From the IMG/VR virus record IMGVR_UViG_3300006880_000027, positions 1-45,683 of that record: 45,683 nucleotides of DNA. One strand, 5' to 3'. A program made the translations under genes and the position numbers. The number at the start of each line of letters is the position of its first letter. Positions within the stretch are counted from its first letter, which is position 1. Below the pieces are notes generated by a model. The model made no database searches. It had not been told where the DNA came from and worked only from the letters and a program-made list of their open reading frames with translations. Positions 29,791 through 39,166 of this stretch are shown piece after piece. The stretch is from a virus.

Positions 29791-30057
29791 ATGCCAATGT
29801 CCGCTACATGTCGCAACTGTGGTGAGGTGAAGACACCCGCCTACTACAGTGAGAACTACTGCAAGACCTGCACCGATGCCCTCGACAAGGCAACGGCCGA
29901 GGCCCGCAAGAACGATGCCGATGCTGGTGCTGCCCGCCGTGAGGCCCTCGCTCAGCGAGCCCACAGCGCGCACAATAACCACATCAGTCCCCGTCGCCCT
30001 CTCACTCGTGGCGACTACTGGAACGCCGCTCACCCCGGCACCGAACCCACCCTCTAG
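29791..30057 (+). CDS. Small zinc-finger-like protein
   Basis: 88 residues, ATG at 29791 with AAAGG upstream. Cys pairs TCRNCGEVK and YCKTCTDAL look like a zinc ribbon at residues 7-27, followed by a charged Ala-rich helix and a basic end. DNA-contact or assembly roles are possible but unproven. Confidence 0.65.
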   Translation: MPMSATCRNCGEVKTPAYYSENYCKTCTDALDKATAEARKNDADAGAARREALAQRAHSAHNNHISPRRPLTRGDYWNAAHPGTEPTL

Positions 30058-30078
30058 GTGGGAGAAAGCGAGCATCCC

Positions 30079-30438
30079 ATGCTCCAGTACCTCAGTGATC
30101 TCTGGGACATCCTCACCCTCCACACCACTCGCCGACTTCGCGAACGGATCAAAGCCCTCGAAGAGCAGGCAGTTGATCGAGATACTGCGATCGCTACTCT
30201 CCTCGAACAGGTCGTGATCATCAGTGGCATCAAGGACGGCTCCTTCATCAATCCGAGGAAGAAGACCTCTCCTCTCACCTCGATCGCCCGCCCGTACTTC
30301 AAGGCAGCCCCTCTGGCCCTCAAGATCGCCACGGACGTCGAGAAGGTCTTGGAGAAGCTCGACAAGGACGAACTCAAGGGGCGCCGGGCGCTCCAGCGTA
30401 AGCAACGTGCGGATCAGAAGAAGCGGGTTTCCCGCTAA
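30079..30438 (+). CDS. Hypothetical helical protein
   Basis: 119 residues; ATG at 30079 is preferred, but a GTG at 30058 directly after the previous stop is possible. Coiled-coil-like part (RRLRERIKALEEQAVDRD), then LALKIATDVEKVLEKLDKD and a basic tail. It lies just before the large terminase; no function is assigned. Confidence 0.6.
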   Translation: MLQYLSDLWDILTLHTTRRLRERIKALEEQAVDRDTAIATLLEQVVIISGIKDGSFINPRKKTSPLTSIARPYFKAAPLALKIATDVEKVLEKLDKDELKGRRALQRKQRADQKKRVSR

Positions 30439-30449
30439 AGGAGATGCAG

Positions 30450-32300
30450 ATGGTCAGCTGGAACCTCGACGCAGAGCGTGATCTCTGGCGGGCCATCTGC
30501 TCCCCCAATCGGTGGCACACGAGCGAGGGAACCTCGCACCCGAAGTCTCTGCAACACTTCCTCGAACGCTGCTGGGGTACGAAGTTCTACTTCGAGTCCC
30601 ACCCCGAGCAGGCGCGCTGGCAGTACGAGCCCATCCACGGCCCCTTCCTCAAGTGGCTCCAGACCCACATCCTCACTTGGAAGGTCCTCGCCCGCCGCCC
30701 CGATGTCACCCAACAGTACCGTGTGGCCGTCATCCTCCCCCGTGACTTCGGCAAGACTGTCTGCGCCACGAAGTCCGCCATGGTCTGGGCCCACCTCGAT
30801 GAGCCCGACATGTCCACGCTCATCTGCTCCGCCACCTCCCCCCTCGCCGTCGACACCCTCGAAGCCATTGGCGCCCTCATCTCCGGCGACATCAAGGACT
30901 CGTGGTTCACTTGGCTCTACGGCAACTGGCGCAAGGGCGGGAAGTCGTGGACTCGCGAATCGATCGAGCACGGCTACCGCAAGACCGCCGGTCTCAACGA
31001 GCCCTCCTTCGACACCTGCTCCGTCGACTCCGGCATGACCGGCTATCACCACCGGATCCACGTCTGGGACGACCCCATCATCAAGAACAAGCTCCGCGAG
31101 GGCGGCGTCTACATGCAGGGTGTCCACGATGCCGTCGGTGCCTCCTACAACGCCCTCCAGAAGAACGGCCTCCTCCTCTTCGTTCTCACCCGCTACCTCG
31201 ACGACGACGTCGCTGGTCGCGCCATGGTGAACGAAGGTGTGGCCACATGGTCCGGCATGGAGTGCCCGAACACCATGCTCTTCCAGAAGATCCCCATGGG
31301 CAAGGGCTCATGGCACGTCTTCTTCTGGCAGGTCGAGGACGAACTCACCGGCCTCCCCACGCACCCGATCCTCTGGGACGTCGACAAGATCCGGGAAGCC
31401 AAGGCCCGTGACGCCGAAGATTTCGCCTGTCAGCACCAGAACGATCCCGGCACCTCTGAGCGTGCGCCCCTGCGTGAGTCCCAGTTGGCCGACATGTACA
31501 TGGACTACACGGACTTCCAGTTCCAGCTTCAGGCACTGGGTCTCGTCGAGGCCGCCTCTGTCCACATCGACACGGCCTTCAAACGGAAAGAGACCATCGG
31601 CAAGGGGGACGACAATGCGATCGTCCCATGGCTTCACGATGCCCGCCGAAACGGGATCCTCTACCTCGACACAGACAACCTCCGCGCCTCCAACGAGTGG
31701 CGTGAAGAGGAGTTCAACGACGAACTGATCAAAGTTCTGCTCAACATCCGGCGCCGCGGCATTCGCATCAAAGCGCTCACGGACGAGGTGGAACCGGGAG
31801 GCAAGGCTGGTAGCTACCGCAATCGAATCCTCGGACTCGTGCGCGCGTCTGGCCTTCGCCTCACCGATGAACAGTTCATCCAGTTCAACCGAACGTCCGA
31901 CAAGCGCGCCCGCATCCGCACTGGCGCCGGTCACTGGGTCGAGGGCTACGTCAAGATCCTCCTCCACAAGGACACCCATGGCCACTGGATCATCCCTCCC
32001 GTCGCCCGGAAGCTCTTCAACCAGATCCTCCGTGTCGACGTCGCCCCCCACGATGACCTCGCCGATGCCGCCACTGACGGCTTCGCGAAGGGCATCTGGG
32101 TCCAGCCCCGCATTCAACAGTGGGGCACCGATAATGAGGGTGACCTCCCTCGCCAGCCGGGTGACGACGAGCTGCGTTCCTTCTCCCGTCCGCTCTCCAT
32201 GCAAGAACTCTACACGATGATGGACGAGCAGAAGCACATCAACGAAACCCTCGGGCCCGGTCACGGCCCCGACAACTGGACGCTCGACGATCCTGTATGA
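30450..32300 (+). CDS. terL: Terminase large subunit
   Basis: 616 residues from ATG at 30450 (GGAG six bases upstream; ATG at 30444 sits on the ribosome site). The packaging ATPase has a Walker A variant (VILPRDFGKT, residues about 95-103) and a Walker B end IHVWDDP (Asp-Asp near 207). The nuclease half shows SVHIDTAFKRK and VDVAPHDDLADAATDGFAK, whose acids match the RNase H-like DNA-cutting site of terminases. It pumps and cuts the genome. The length is normal for the family. Confidence 0.9.
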   Translation: MVSWNLDAERDLWRAICSPNRWHTSEGTSHPKSLQHFLERCWGTKFYFESHPEQARWQYEPIHGPFLKWLQTHILTWKVLARRPDVTQQYRVAVILPRDFGKTVCATKSAMVWAHLDEPDMSTLICSATSPLAVDTLEAIGALISGDIKDSWFTWLYGNWRKGGKSWTRESIEHGYRKTAGLNEPSFDTCSVDSGMTGYHHRIHVWDDPIIKNKLREGGVYMQGVHDAVGASYNALQKNGLLLFVLTRYLDDDVAGRAMVNEGVATWSGMECPNTMLFQKIPMGKGSWHVFFWQVEDELTGLPTHPILWDVDKIREAKARDAEDFACQHQNDPGTSERAPLRESQLADMYMDYTDFQFQLQALGLVEAASVHIDTAFKRKETIGKGDDNAIVPWLHDARRNGILYLDTDNLRASNEWREEEFNDELIKVLLNIRRRGIRIKALTDEVEPGGKAGSYRNRILGLVRASGLRLTDEQFIQFNRTSDKRARIRTGAGHWVEGYVKILLHKDTHGHWIIPPVARKLFNQILRVDVAPHDDLADAATDGFAKGIWVQPRIQQWGTDNEGDLPRQPGDDELRSFSRPLSMQELYTMMDEQKHINETLGPGHGPDNWTLDDPV

Positions 32301-32307
32301 GGCACCA

Positions 32308-32589
32308 ATGGCACAGCCCCCAGAAATCGAATCGGCCCTCTTCAATCTCAACGAAGCCCTGAACTTGGTCATCGCGAATCGAGGGCGCCTGATCTCCCTT
32401 TTCGATGAGATCGGTCCGAATGGGTCGACCTTCAATCTGCTTTCGCCCGTTGGACGGCAGATTTATGGGACTCTCCTTCTCGATGAGCTGAACTTCGGGA
32501 TAGCAGAACTCCAAGGTGTCCATTTCGCCCTCATCAACTACTTCAACAGTCTCTCGAACCAAGTCCTCCCTGAAGGCGAGCCACTGTGA
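32308..32589 (+). CDS. Hypothetical protein
   Basis: 93 residues, ATG at 32308 with GAGG upstream. Helical: ESALFNLNEALNLVIANRG, then LLLDELNFGIAELQG. No family is recognised. The next gene starts inside its stop (GTGA). Confidence 0.6.
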   Translation: MAQPPEIESALFNLNEALNLVIANRGRLISLFDEIGPNGSTFNLLSPVGRQIYGTLLLDELNFGIAELQGVHFALINYFNSLSNQVLPEGEPL

Positions 32590-32828
32590 AGGTCATCATC
32601 GAGCACGACGACGGGAAGAAAGAAGTCTTCCAGAGCATCACCGATCTCTACATTGCCTATCGGCAAGAGTCGAAGGTCGTTGGTATGAAAGACGTCATGA
32701 ACATCCTCTACCAATCGCGCTCGCACTCGTGGGGCCCAAACCTCCGTGAACTCGTGAAGGAGGTCCAGCAGTCGCTCATCGAGCTACAGGACTTCCTCCG
32801 GGGGCAACGTCATGGCGGTTCCAGCTAA
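32586..32828 (+). CDS. Small hypothetical protein
   Basis: 80 residues from GTG at 32586. Beta start (KVIIEHDDGKKEVFQSIT) and helical rest (LRELVKEVQQSLIELQDF). It overlaps the collar protein by 17 bases. No family is recognised. Confidence 0.6.
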   Translation: MKVIIEHDDGKKEVFQSITDLYIAYRQESKVVGMKDVMNILYQSRSHSWGPNLRELVKEVQQSLIELQDFLRGQRHGGSS

Positions 32829-34167
32829 CGTCTGTGTCGCATGGCCCTCGACAGTGGCCTCTATCCCGGCGGGGTGGACGCGCGAGACGGCCCTCGATGC
32901 TCGCTACATCTTGGGTGCTGCTGCGGGGGCCGACACAGACCTCACGACCGACCGAGGGAGCGCAACACACAGCCACACCTCTCCCTCCCACACCCCGATC
33001 CAGAACGCGCACACGCATGAGATCACCAGCACTGGCTCCACCGGCTCCATCCTCGCCGGGCCTCCCCCCAACGGCGGCACCGCACAGGCCGACGGCCACC
33101 AGCACGCGAGCTTCACCTCGAACGCGGCCACCGGCACGAACAACGGTATCGTGATCACGGTCGACCCGGCCGCAAACGAGCTGGCCTACACGGAAGTCAT
33201 CTGGATCAAGAGCAACGGCGTCCCTCTCACGCTCCCCTCCGGCTGCTACGCCTTCTTCGAGTCGGACACCCTCCCTGCTGGCTGGTCGCGCGTCAAGGGT
33301 GATCGCTATCTCAAGGGGGCTGCGGCCGCTTCCAACCCCGCAGCTGACGGCGGGTCGAACACCCACACGCACACCTCCCCCGCCCACACGCACACGCAGA
33401 ACACCCACTCCCACACGGCGACCACCTCGGGTAGTGGTGACTTCGCACTCGCTGACGGCGCCGGGGCACAGACACACGCAGGAAACGCGCACACTCACGC
33501 TGTGTCGCTCTCCGCCGCGGTCCCCACGAACCAGTCCGTCACGACGTCGATCGACTCGGGAGACTCGGAGCCGCCGTTCAAGAAGCTGAACATCGTCTCA
33601 GCCAGTGCGGCCGATCTCCCCACCAACATCATCACCCTCTGGCTCAGCACGAACGCCTCCATCCCCTCCGGCTGGTCCCGCTACACCGCCATGGACAGCA
33701 AGTGGGCCAAAGGGGCGAACGCCAACGGTGAGTCCGGCATCGCCACCGGCGGCTCTTCCCAGCATCTCCACCTCGCCTCGGACTGTCAGCCCACTCAGAA
33801 CAGCCACTCTCACTCTGGGACGGCTACCTCGGGGGCTTCTACGACTGGCGCGGGCACCGGCCTGAACGTCATGGCGGAGACTGCTCACACCCACGTCTGG
33901 ACCGGTGGAGCAACGACCGCTACGAACAACGCCGTGGCCGTCACGATCGACCTCTGCACCGTAGACGATGCCCTTCCGAAGCACCGCACCGTCATCTACA
34001 TCCAGTTCACCGGCACCCCGACGCCTCCCGGCCCCCCGATCACCGGTGTCACCACCTACGATCTGGACGACATGAACCGCGAGAACGTCTTCACCGGCTG
34101 GACGCCCGAAGTATCACAGAAGATTTGGCGGGGTGACCGCCGTTACTACGAAGGTGGCCCCGAATGA
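32812..34167 (+). CDS. Tail-collar-like protein with three His-rich repeats
   Basis: 451 residues composed of three repeats of about 130 residues. Each opens with a signature such as IPAGW (18-22), LPAGW (154-158) or IPSGW (284-288), as in phage tail-collar domains, and continues into His-rich runs (HTHTSPAHTHTQ, residues about 185-201). In T4 gp12 and gp37 similar His pairs bind iron ions along a trimeric fibre. The closing part (GVTTYDLDDMNRENVFTGW) is different. A receptor-binding or short-fibre role is likely. Its place, between terminase and portal genes, is unusual. Confidence 0.75.
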   Translation: MAVPANVCVAWPSTVASIPAGWTRETALDARYILGAAAGADTDLTTDRGSATHSHTSPSHTPIQNAHTHEITSTGSTGSILAGPPPNGGTAQADGHQHASFTSNAATGTNNGIVITVDPAANELAYTEVIWIKSNGVPLTLPSGCYAFFESDTLPAGWSRVKGDRYLKGAAAASNPAADGGSNTHTHTSPAHTHTQNTHSHTATTSGSGDFALADGAGAQTHAGNAHTHAVSLSAAVPTNQSVTTSIDSGDSEPPFKKLNIVSASAADLPTNIITLWLSTNASIPSGWSRYTAMDSKWAKGANANGESGIATGGSSQHLHLASDCQPTQNSHSHSGTATSGASTTGAGTGLNVMAETAHTHVWTGGATTATNNAVAVTIDLCTVDDALPKHRTVIYIQFTGTPTPPGPPITGVTTYDLDDMNRENVFTGWTPEVSQKIWRGDRRYYEGGPE

Positions 34168-34370
34168 AGCAACCCACATCCTTCTCGATCACGTTCCAGA
34201 AGGCCCACGAGACTCCGACCTACCACGATGTCGTCAATCACGAGATTCTCGACCTTCGTGCTGGCACGTACCATCGTCTGACCTTTCCGAACAAAGTCGT
34301 TCTCTACATCAACGACTTCGGCGTCCAGTCCGTCCTCGTCGTCCCCAAGGGAGTGGAGACACCACTCTAG
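34164..34370 (+). CDS. Small hypothetical protein
   Basis: 68 residues, ATG overlapping the collar gene's stop (ATGA). Strand-rich (FSITFQKAHETPTYHDVV, NKVVLYINDFGVQSVLVV); it could be a small beta-sandwich that sits with the collar protein. No family is recognised. Confidence 0.6.
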   Translation: MKQPTSFSITFQKAHETPTYHDVVNHEILDLRAGTYHRLTFPNKVVLYINDFGVQSVLVVPKGVETPL

Positions 34371-34381
34371 AAAGGGCTCCC

Positions 34382-35005
34382 ATGCCCCGCATCGTCTTCT
34401 TCGACCTCGAAACCCGCAAGCTCGCTGCCGACCTTCGGCCCGATGACGAGCAGGCGGGATGGGAAGCCCTCCGCAGAGGCGAGGGAGGAATATCAGCCCT
34501 CTGCCTCTACGACACGAAACTCGGCTGGTGCTACTCCTACGATGACTCCCCTACCTCCCTCGCGAGCGCTGCCAAACACCTCGAAGCCGCGGACGTCGTC
34601 GTCGGTTACAACTCCGAGCGCTTCGACATCCCCTGCATCGAAGGTGTCCTCGGCCGCAATCTCCGCCTGCGCTGCCACATCGATCTCTACACAGAGATCG
34701 CTCGCGCGTGTGCGGTCAAGAACATCCGCACCTCTCTCGGTGACCTGAAGCTCGACACTGTCGCTCGCCGGAACATCGGGCGAGGGAAGATCGAACACGG
34801 CGCTCACGCCCCCCAGCTCATCAAAGACCGGCTCTGGGCAGACCTCTTCAACTACTGCCTCGATGACGTCCACCTCACACACGACCTCTTCCGGTACACT
34901 GTCCGCCATAGCGGGGTGCACGTAGCGGGTCACGGCTGGCTCCCCCTCTCGTTCCCCTCGTGGGCTACAGGGTGGGCCAAGGAGCCACCTAATGGCGATG
35001 TTTGA
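34382..35005 (+). CDS. DnaQ-like/RNase H-fold 3'-5' exonuclease
   Basis: 207 residues, ATG at 34382 with AAAGG upstream. Exo motifs: VFFDLETRK (Asp8, Glu10), VVVGYNSERFDIP (motif II) and YCLDDVHLTHDLF (motif III). These mark DEDD nucleases related to the predicted exonuclease family RNase_H_2. It could help replication proofreading or DNA turnover. Its position in the late arm, ahead of the portal, is notable; the stop overlaps the portal start by 14 bases. Confidence 0.78.
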   Translation: MPRIVFFDLETRKLAADLRPDDEQAGWEALRRGEGGISALCLYDTKLGWCYSYDDSPTSLASAAKHLEAADVVVGYNSERFDIPCIEGVLGRNLRLRCHIDLYTEIARACAVKNIRTSLGDLKLDTVARRNIGRGKIEHGAHAPQLIKDRLWADLFNYCLDDVHLTHDLFRYTVRHSGVHVAGHGWLPLSFPSWATGWAKEPPNGDV

Positions 35006-36971
35006 ATCTCAGGGTGCCCTTCGGATCGAGCGTGCTCAAGGCGCCGAGGCGTATCGCGACCAAATCTGCGATATGGTCGTCGGCCGGATGAAGCTCTCCG
35101 AATCGCACTACGGCGGAGTGCGCCAGCGCTTCCCCCGCCTCTACGACCTCTGGCGAGGCACATGGACCGGGCGCTTCCACCCACACAAGAACAACGCCCA
35201 CATCCCCCTCATCTTCTCGGCCATCTGGGCTGACGCTGCCCGCAAGGCCTCGACCTCGCTCGCGCTCTACCCGATCGTCGGCTTCTTCGGCTACGGCCCC
35301 GACGACGCCCCAGTCTGCCGCAAGTGGGAGTCCCTCATCTCCGCCCAGATGAAGGACGACGACATGTTCATGAAGCAGGTCGACCATATCGTCTCTGCCG
35401 ACCTCTACGGAGTCTCCATCCAGCAGCACGGCTGGAAGCGCACCGAGGAGTTCCGCATCATCGAGGCGATGGATCGGATGCCCCTCTCGGGCAAGATGAT
35501 CCGCACGATCAAGAAGGGCAACGTCGTCACCTTCGATGGCCCCTGCTCCGAGCAGGTCGACCTTCTCGACTTCTTCGTCCCCGCGAACATCAAGTCGATC
35601 CAGAACATGCCCTACGTCATTCGTCGTTACTTCCTCGACTGGGACGAGGTCCGCTTCATGTCCTCTGGTGACATGTCCGTCTTCGACAGCGCCGAGGTCG
35701 CAAGAATGGCCCGCGAGGGCGGGGTCAACTCTCAGATCGCCGACCAAGCCTCAATGATCCGGCGCTTCGCCGTCCGTGCAGGCATGGACGACGAGTCCGC
35801 CCGCTGGATGGACAAGTACAGCCGCCCGGTCGAGATCCTCGAATACTGGGGCACGGTCCCGTCCGAACTCTCTCCCGACGGGGACCTCAAGCGCGTGATC
35901 ACGGTCGCCAACCGGCGCTACCTGCTCCGCAACCGCCCCAACCCGTTCTGGCACCGTCAGATTCCCTTCACGGCCTTCTCTCCCACACCCGATCCCCACT
36001 ACTTCTACGCCCCGGGCAAGGGTGAGATCATCGAGAAGCTCCAGATCATCGGCAACCGCTACGTCAATCAGTCCCTCGACGCCGCGGACCTCGTGATCGA
36101 CCCGATGTGGTTCTACGACCGCGCCTCGAACCTCAACACCCGTCAGCTCTACGCTCGCCCCGGCCGCTTCATCGGCGTGGACGGCAACCCCTCCCAAGTG
36201 GTTGCTGCCATGCAGAAGGACCTCTCGGGCATGGCCGTTGCGAACGACAAGATCGCCATGGTCCGCGAGTACGCGCAGATGGGCACGGGCATCGTGGACG
36301 ACGCCGTCCAAGGCCTCGGTGGTGACAGCCGCCAGACCGCCCGCGAGTTCATCGGCCGCCGCGAAGCTGCGGGCAACCGACTCTCCCTCGAAGCACGCAT
36401 CTACGAGGAGATGTCACTCGAACGGCAGGCGAATTTCATGGTCGCCCACAACCGCCAGTTCCTCGACACCCCGGCCTCAGTCGCCATTCTCGGCGACTCC
36501 GCTCGCTTCGACCCCGTCACGAACAAGCCGATCGACGTCACGCGCGACGTGATGCACGATGCCGACATGATGCACAACTACGCCTGCAAGGCGATGGGTG
36601 CCTCGACCGCCCTCTCGAAGGGCATGGGCCAGCAGAACCTCATCACGCTCATTCAGGCGCTGGGGTCCCCCCTCGGCCAGTCGGTCATGGGCTCGATCAA
36701 CGCCGTCAACTTCTGGCGTGGAGTCTTCCGCGAGTTCGAGATCAAGAACCTCAACGAGATCTTCGCCACCGGTGATGCGGCCGATCCGCTCCAGAAGCTC
36801 ATCTCTCAGGCGCAGGGCCTCCAGCCCGGCCAGCCCGGTCAGCTCGGACAGATCCCGACCTCCGGTCAGATCGTCAACGGCGGTGCTCTCCCGCTCCCCG
36901 GCAACCCCGGTGTCCCGCAAGGCCCGGGCAGCATCCAAGACACACTCACCCCCGTCCCGCAGGCGGCATAG
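34992..36971 (+). CDS. Portal protein
   Basis: 659 residues, ATG at 34992 with GGAG seven bases upstream. The position after the terminase and ahead of scaffold and capsid genes, the length and motifs such as YLLRNRPNPFWHRQIPF and NRYVNQSLDAADLVIDP fit the large portals of podo-like phages. The long helical part (residues about 430-560) would form the stem and crown, and the Pro/Gly/Gln-rich tail (residues about 600-659) is flexible. It forms the dodecameric channel for DNA. Confidence 0.85.
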   Translation: MAMFESQGALRIERAQGAEAYRDQICDMVVGRMKLSESHYGGVRQRFPRLYDLWRGTWTGRFHPHKNNAHIPLIFSAIWADAARKASTSLALYPIVGFFGYGPDDAPVCRKWESLISAQMKDDDMFMKQVDHIVSADLYGVSIQQHGWKRTEEFRIIEAMDRMPLSGKMIRTIKKGNVVTFDGPCSEQVDLLDFFVPANIKSIQNMPYVIRRYFLDWDEVRFMSSGDMSVFDSAEVARMAREGGVNSQIADQASMIRRFAVRAGMDDESARWMDKYSRPVEILEYWGTVPSELSPDGDLKRVITVANRRYLLRNRPNPFWHRQIPFTAFSPTPDPHYFYAPGKGEIIEKLQIIGNRYVNQSLDAADLVIDPMWFYDRASNLNTRQLYARPGRFIGVDGNPSQVVAAMQKDLSGMAVANDKIAMVREYAQMGTGIVDDAVQGLGGDSRQTAREFIGRREAAGNRLSLEARIYEEMSLERQANFMVAHNRQFLDTPASVAILGDSARFDPVTNKPIDVTRDVMHDADMMHNYACKAMGASTALSKGMGQQNLITLIQALGSPLGQSVMGSINAVNFWRGVFREFEIKNLNEIFATGDAADPLQKLISQAQGLQPGQPGQLGQIPTSGQIVNGGALPLPGNPGVPQGPGSIQDTLTPVPQAA

Positions 36972-36983
36972 AAAGGACACACC

Positions 36984-37388
36984 GTGTCCGACTTCAAGGA
37001 ACTCATCGACGTCTCGGGGCTTGAGGACCACCAACTCGGTCAAATCGAGTTCGTCCTCAACTCCCCGGCGTACGCCGATCACTTCGAGCCGTACCTCCAG
37101 CGTGTCCGTGACTCCCTCAATCGAATGCTCCTCGATCCGTCCCAGTCCCGCAAGGACCGGGATCCCGATGACTTCCTGCGAGGGGGCATCGTCATGGTCG
37201 ACGGCCTGCTCACCCTCTTCAAGAAGCTCATCGAGGAGACCCGCATCGAGCGCATGGCCCGATCCCAAGTCGAGCGCACGCCCGATCAGGTCTACCAGCA
37301 GATGCGCGAAGAGGGCAGAGTCGGCCACTCGGGCACGACGGAGCAGCCCGCGGGTCCCGGCACCTATGATCCTGCTGAGGACTTCTGA
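36984..37388 (+). CDS. Hypothetical head-operon protein
   Basis: 134 residues from GTG at 36984 with AAAGGA upstream. Helical (LGQIEFVLNSPAYADHFEP; MVDGLLTLFKKLIEETRIE) with a loose Pro/Gly tail. It sits between portal and DUF6496-like genes and may act in head assembly; no family is recognised. Confidence 0.6.
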   Translation: MSDFKELIDVSGLEDHQLGQIEFVLNSPAYADHFEPYLQRVRDSLNRMLLDPSQSRKDRDPDDFLRGGIVMVDGLLTLFKKLIEETRIERMARSQVERTPDQVYQQMREEGRVGHSGTTEQPAGPGTYDPAEDF

Positions 37389-37389
37389 C

Positions 37390-37560
37390 ATGAGCAAACG
37401 ACACAAGCCCTCCGACCGCGCCAAGGTCCGGAAGGTCATGCACGAGTTCGCAGAGGGAACCCTGCACTCGGGCAGTAAACACGGTCCTCAAGTGAAGGAC
37501 CGGAAGCAAGCCATCGCGATCGCGCTCTCCGAACAGAGAAAGAAGAACGCTCGTGGCTGA
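37390..37560 (+). CDS. Small basic protein, DUF6496-like
   Basis: 56 residues, ATG at 37390. VRKVMHEFAEGTLHSGSK followed by VKDRKQAIAIALSEQRKK closely matches a small, widespread phage family (DUF6496 type) of unknown function found near head genes. It is strongly basic. The next gene (HNH) overlaps by 8 bases. Confidence 0.75.
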   Translation: MSKRHKPSDRAKVRKVMHEFAEGTLHSGSKHGPQVKDRKQAIAIALSEQRKKNARG

Positions 37561-37876
37561 TCGGGCCTATCATGAAGAGTGGGCCGCCAAACACCCCGGG
37601 GCTAAACGGGGGTACAACCGGATCTACCGGAAACAAATACGAGCAGCTGTTCTCGCCTTCCTCGGTGGTTGTTGCAGTCGATGCGGTTTCTCAGACCCCC
37701 GAGCCCTCCAAGTTGACCATGTCAATGGTGGTGGTTACACACACCGGAAAGGGAAGAGCGGCTTGAACATCTATCTCGACGTCTTGAAGGACCGAGGAGG
37801 TCCTTATCAACTCCTCTGCGCCAACTGCAACTGGATCAAACGAGACGAGAACAACGAGCACGCCCCATCGAAGTGA
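37553..37876 (+). CDS. HNH endonuclease inserted between head genes
   Basis: 107 residues from GTG at 37553 (weak Shine-Dalgarno). The HNH fold is visible: Cys pair in GCCSRCGFSDP, LQVDHVNGGG, then LLCANCNWIKRDENNE. It would be a DNA nickase/homing-type enzyme. It lies between the DUF6496-like and scaffold genes, and its AT content is slightly higher than the surroundings, as is common for mobile HNH genes. Confidence 0.8.
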   Translation: MADRAYHEEWAAKHPGAKRGYNRIYRKQIRAAVLAFLGGCCSRCGFSDPRALQVDHVNGGGYTHRKGKSGLNIYLDVLKDRGGPYQLLCANCNWIKRDENNEHAPSK

Positions 37877-37916
37877 CAACCACCGCTGGGAGCCCGTCAG
37901 GGCGAAAGGAGTAACG

Positions 37917-39065
37917 ATGTCTTCATTCGGTAACACAGATGCAGACCGCGCATTGCTTGCCTCATTGGCCGAGCAGGTTCAGATCGAAGTCGTCGATCCG
38001 ATGAACGCTCATGGCTGGCAGCACGGTACACCCCCACCTTTGGCTCCGGTTGCGGACAACCCGCCCCCGGCAGCCGCACCAAACACCCCGGCAGCGCCAG
38101 CGAGGGCGGACAACCCGCCTGCGCCCGCATCGCCGACCGGTGAGGCAGTTGCGAACATGCCCTCGGACAACATCGACTGGGAGTCGATGAAGGATCCGAA
38201 GACGGGCCTCTACGCGGGGAAGTACAAGACCCGGGATGAGTTCGTCAAGGGTATTGGCAACGTCGTCAACATGGCGAAGTCCGCGTTCACTCGCGCCGAC
38301 ACACTGGAGAAGGAACTCCAGTCGGCTCGCACGAACCCGGCTCCCGCCGCTTTGCCCGCAGCGTCCCCCGCTGCGGCTCTGGTCGCTCGCGTGTCGACCC
38401 CCGTGGCTTCGCTGGCCACTGAGGCGCCCAAGAGTGAGAAGCTCGCGAAGGTGCTCGCGAAGCTTGTCGAGGAAGGTGGAACTCTCGACGCAGAGAACAT
38501 GGAGGCCCTCCTCGCTGGCATCAGCGACCAGTCGAGGCTTGCGGCCGCCAGTGTTGTGGAGAATCAGCAGGCCGAGCGCCAACGCGCTCAGGATGCTGAG
38601 AACGCGCAGTGGGCGGAAGTGGAAGCCTACATGGAGAAGGAGTTCCCCCGCGCGCTGCTGTTCGTCGATGAGATGGCTCTGCACGTCAGGGCCAATCCAC
38701 TCCTCGCGAGGGCGGTCAACGCCCTCACTCTTCAGGGGGATCACAAGGGTGCTACCGAGATGGCATGGCGGGACTTTGAACGGACCCTCCCAGCCGCTGG
38801 TACCACCGCAGAAGAGCAGGCCGCACAGCGCAAGGAAGCGGAAATGGTGGCTGCCGAGGAAGTTCGCAAACAGGCCGTGGAGAAGGCTCGGCGTGATGCC
38901 GGTCTCCCCCCGACCAATGTCACAGGCGTGCACGAGCGCGTCAACGTCAGTGCGTCTCCTGACGACATCGCGGCCGCTGCACGAGAGATGAACGCTACCG
39001 GGCTTGGTGAGCGGTGGCGTGCTCTCACCTTTGGCAAAGACCTCGTCGGACCTTGGTTCGACTAA
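37917..39065 (+). CDS. Scaffolding protein (candidate)
   Basis: 382 residues, ATG at 37917 with AAAGGAG upstream. A Pro/Ala-rich N-terminal third (residues about 35-85) is followed by a region DWESMKDPKTGLYAGKYKT, typical of phage scaffold-like proteins, and a long charged helical part (residues about 200-340) rich in Ala, Glu, Gln and Arg. It precedes the major capsid gene directly. Scaffold function is inferred from position and composition. Confidence 0.7.
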   Translation: MSSFGNTDADRALLASLAEQVQIEVVDPMNAHGWQHGTPPPLAPVADNPPPAAAPNTPAAPARADNPPAPASPTGEAVANMPSDNIDWESMKDPKTGLYAGKYKTRDEFVKGIGNVVNMAKSAFTRADTLEKELQSARTNPAPAALPAASPAAALVARVSTPVASLATEAPKSEKLAKVLAKLVEEGGTLDAENMEALLAGISDQSRLAAASVVENQQAERQRAQDAENAQWAEVEAYMEKEFPRALLFVDEMALHVRANPLLARAVNALTLQGDHKGATEMAWRDFERTLPAAGTTAEEQAAQRKEAEMVAAEEVRKQAVEKARRDAGLPPTNVTGVHERVNVSASPDDIAAAAREMNATGLGERWRALTFGKDLVGPWFD

Positions 39066-39102
39066 CGCAACACAACTTCCATCAACTCTCTGCTCTCCCT
39101 TC

Positions 39103-39136
39103 TACGTGCCGACCCTCGCTCGCGTGAGGGCACGTA
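39103..39136 (+). other. Hairpin in the leader of the major capsid gene
   Basis: TACGTGC (39,103-39,109) pairs with GCACGTA (39,130-39,136) around an inner CCTC/GAGG stem. It lies about 30 bases before the capsid start; it could protect the mRNA 5' end after processing or modulate transcription. There is no T run. Confidence 0.5.
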
Positions 39137-39166
39137 AGGTACCAGAGACAGTAGGAGGCCATCTCA

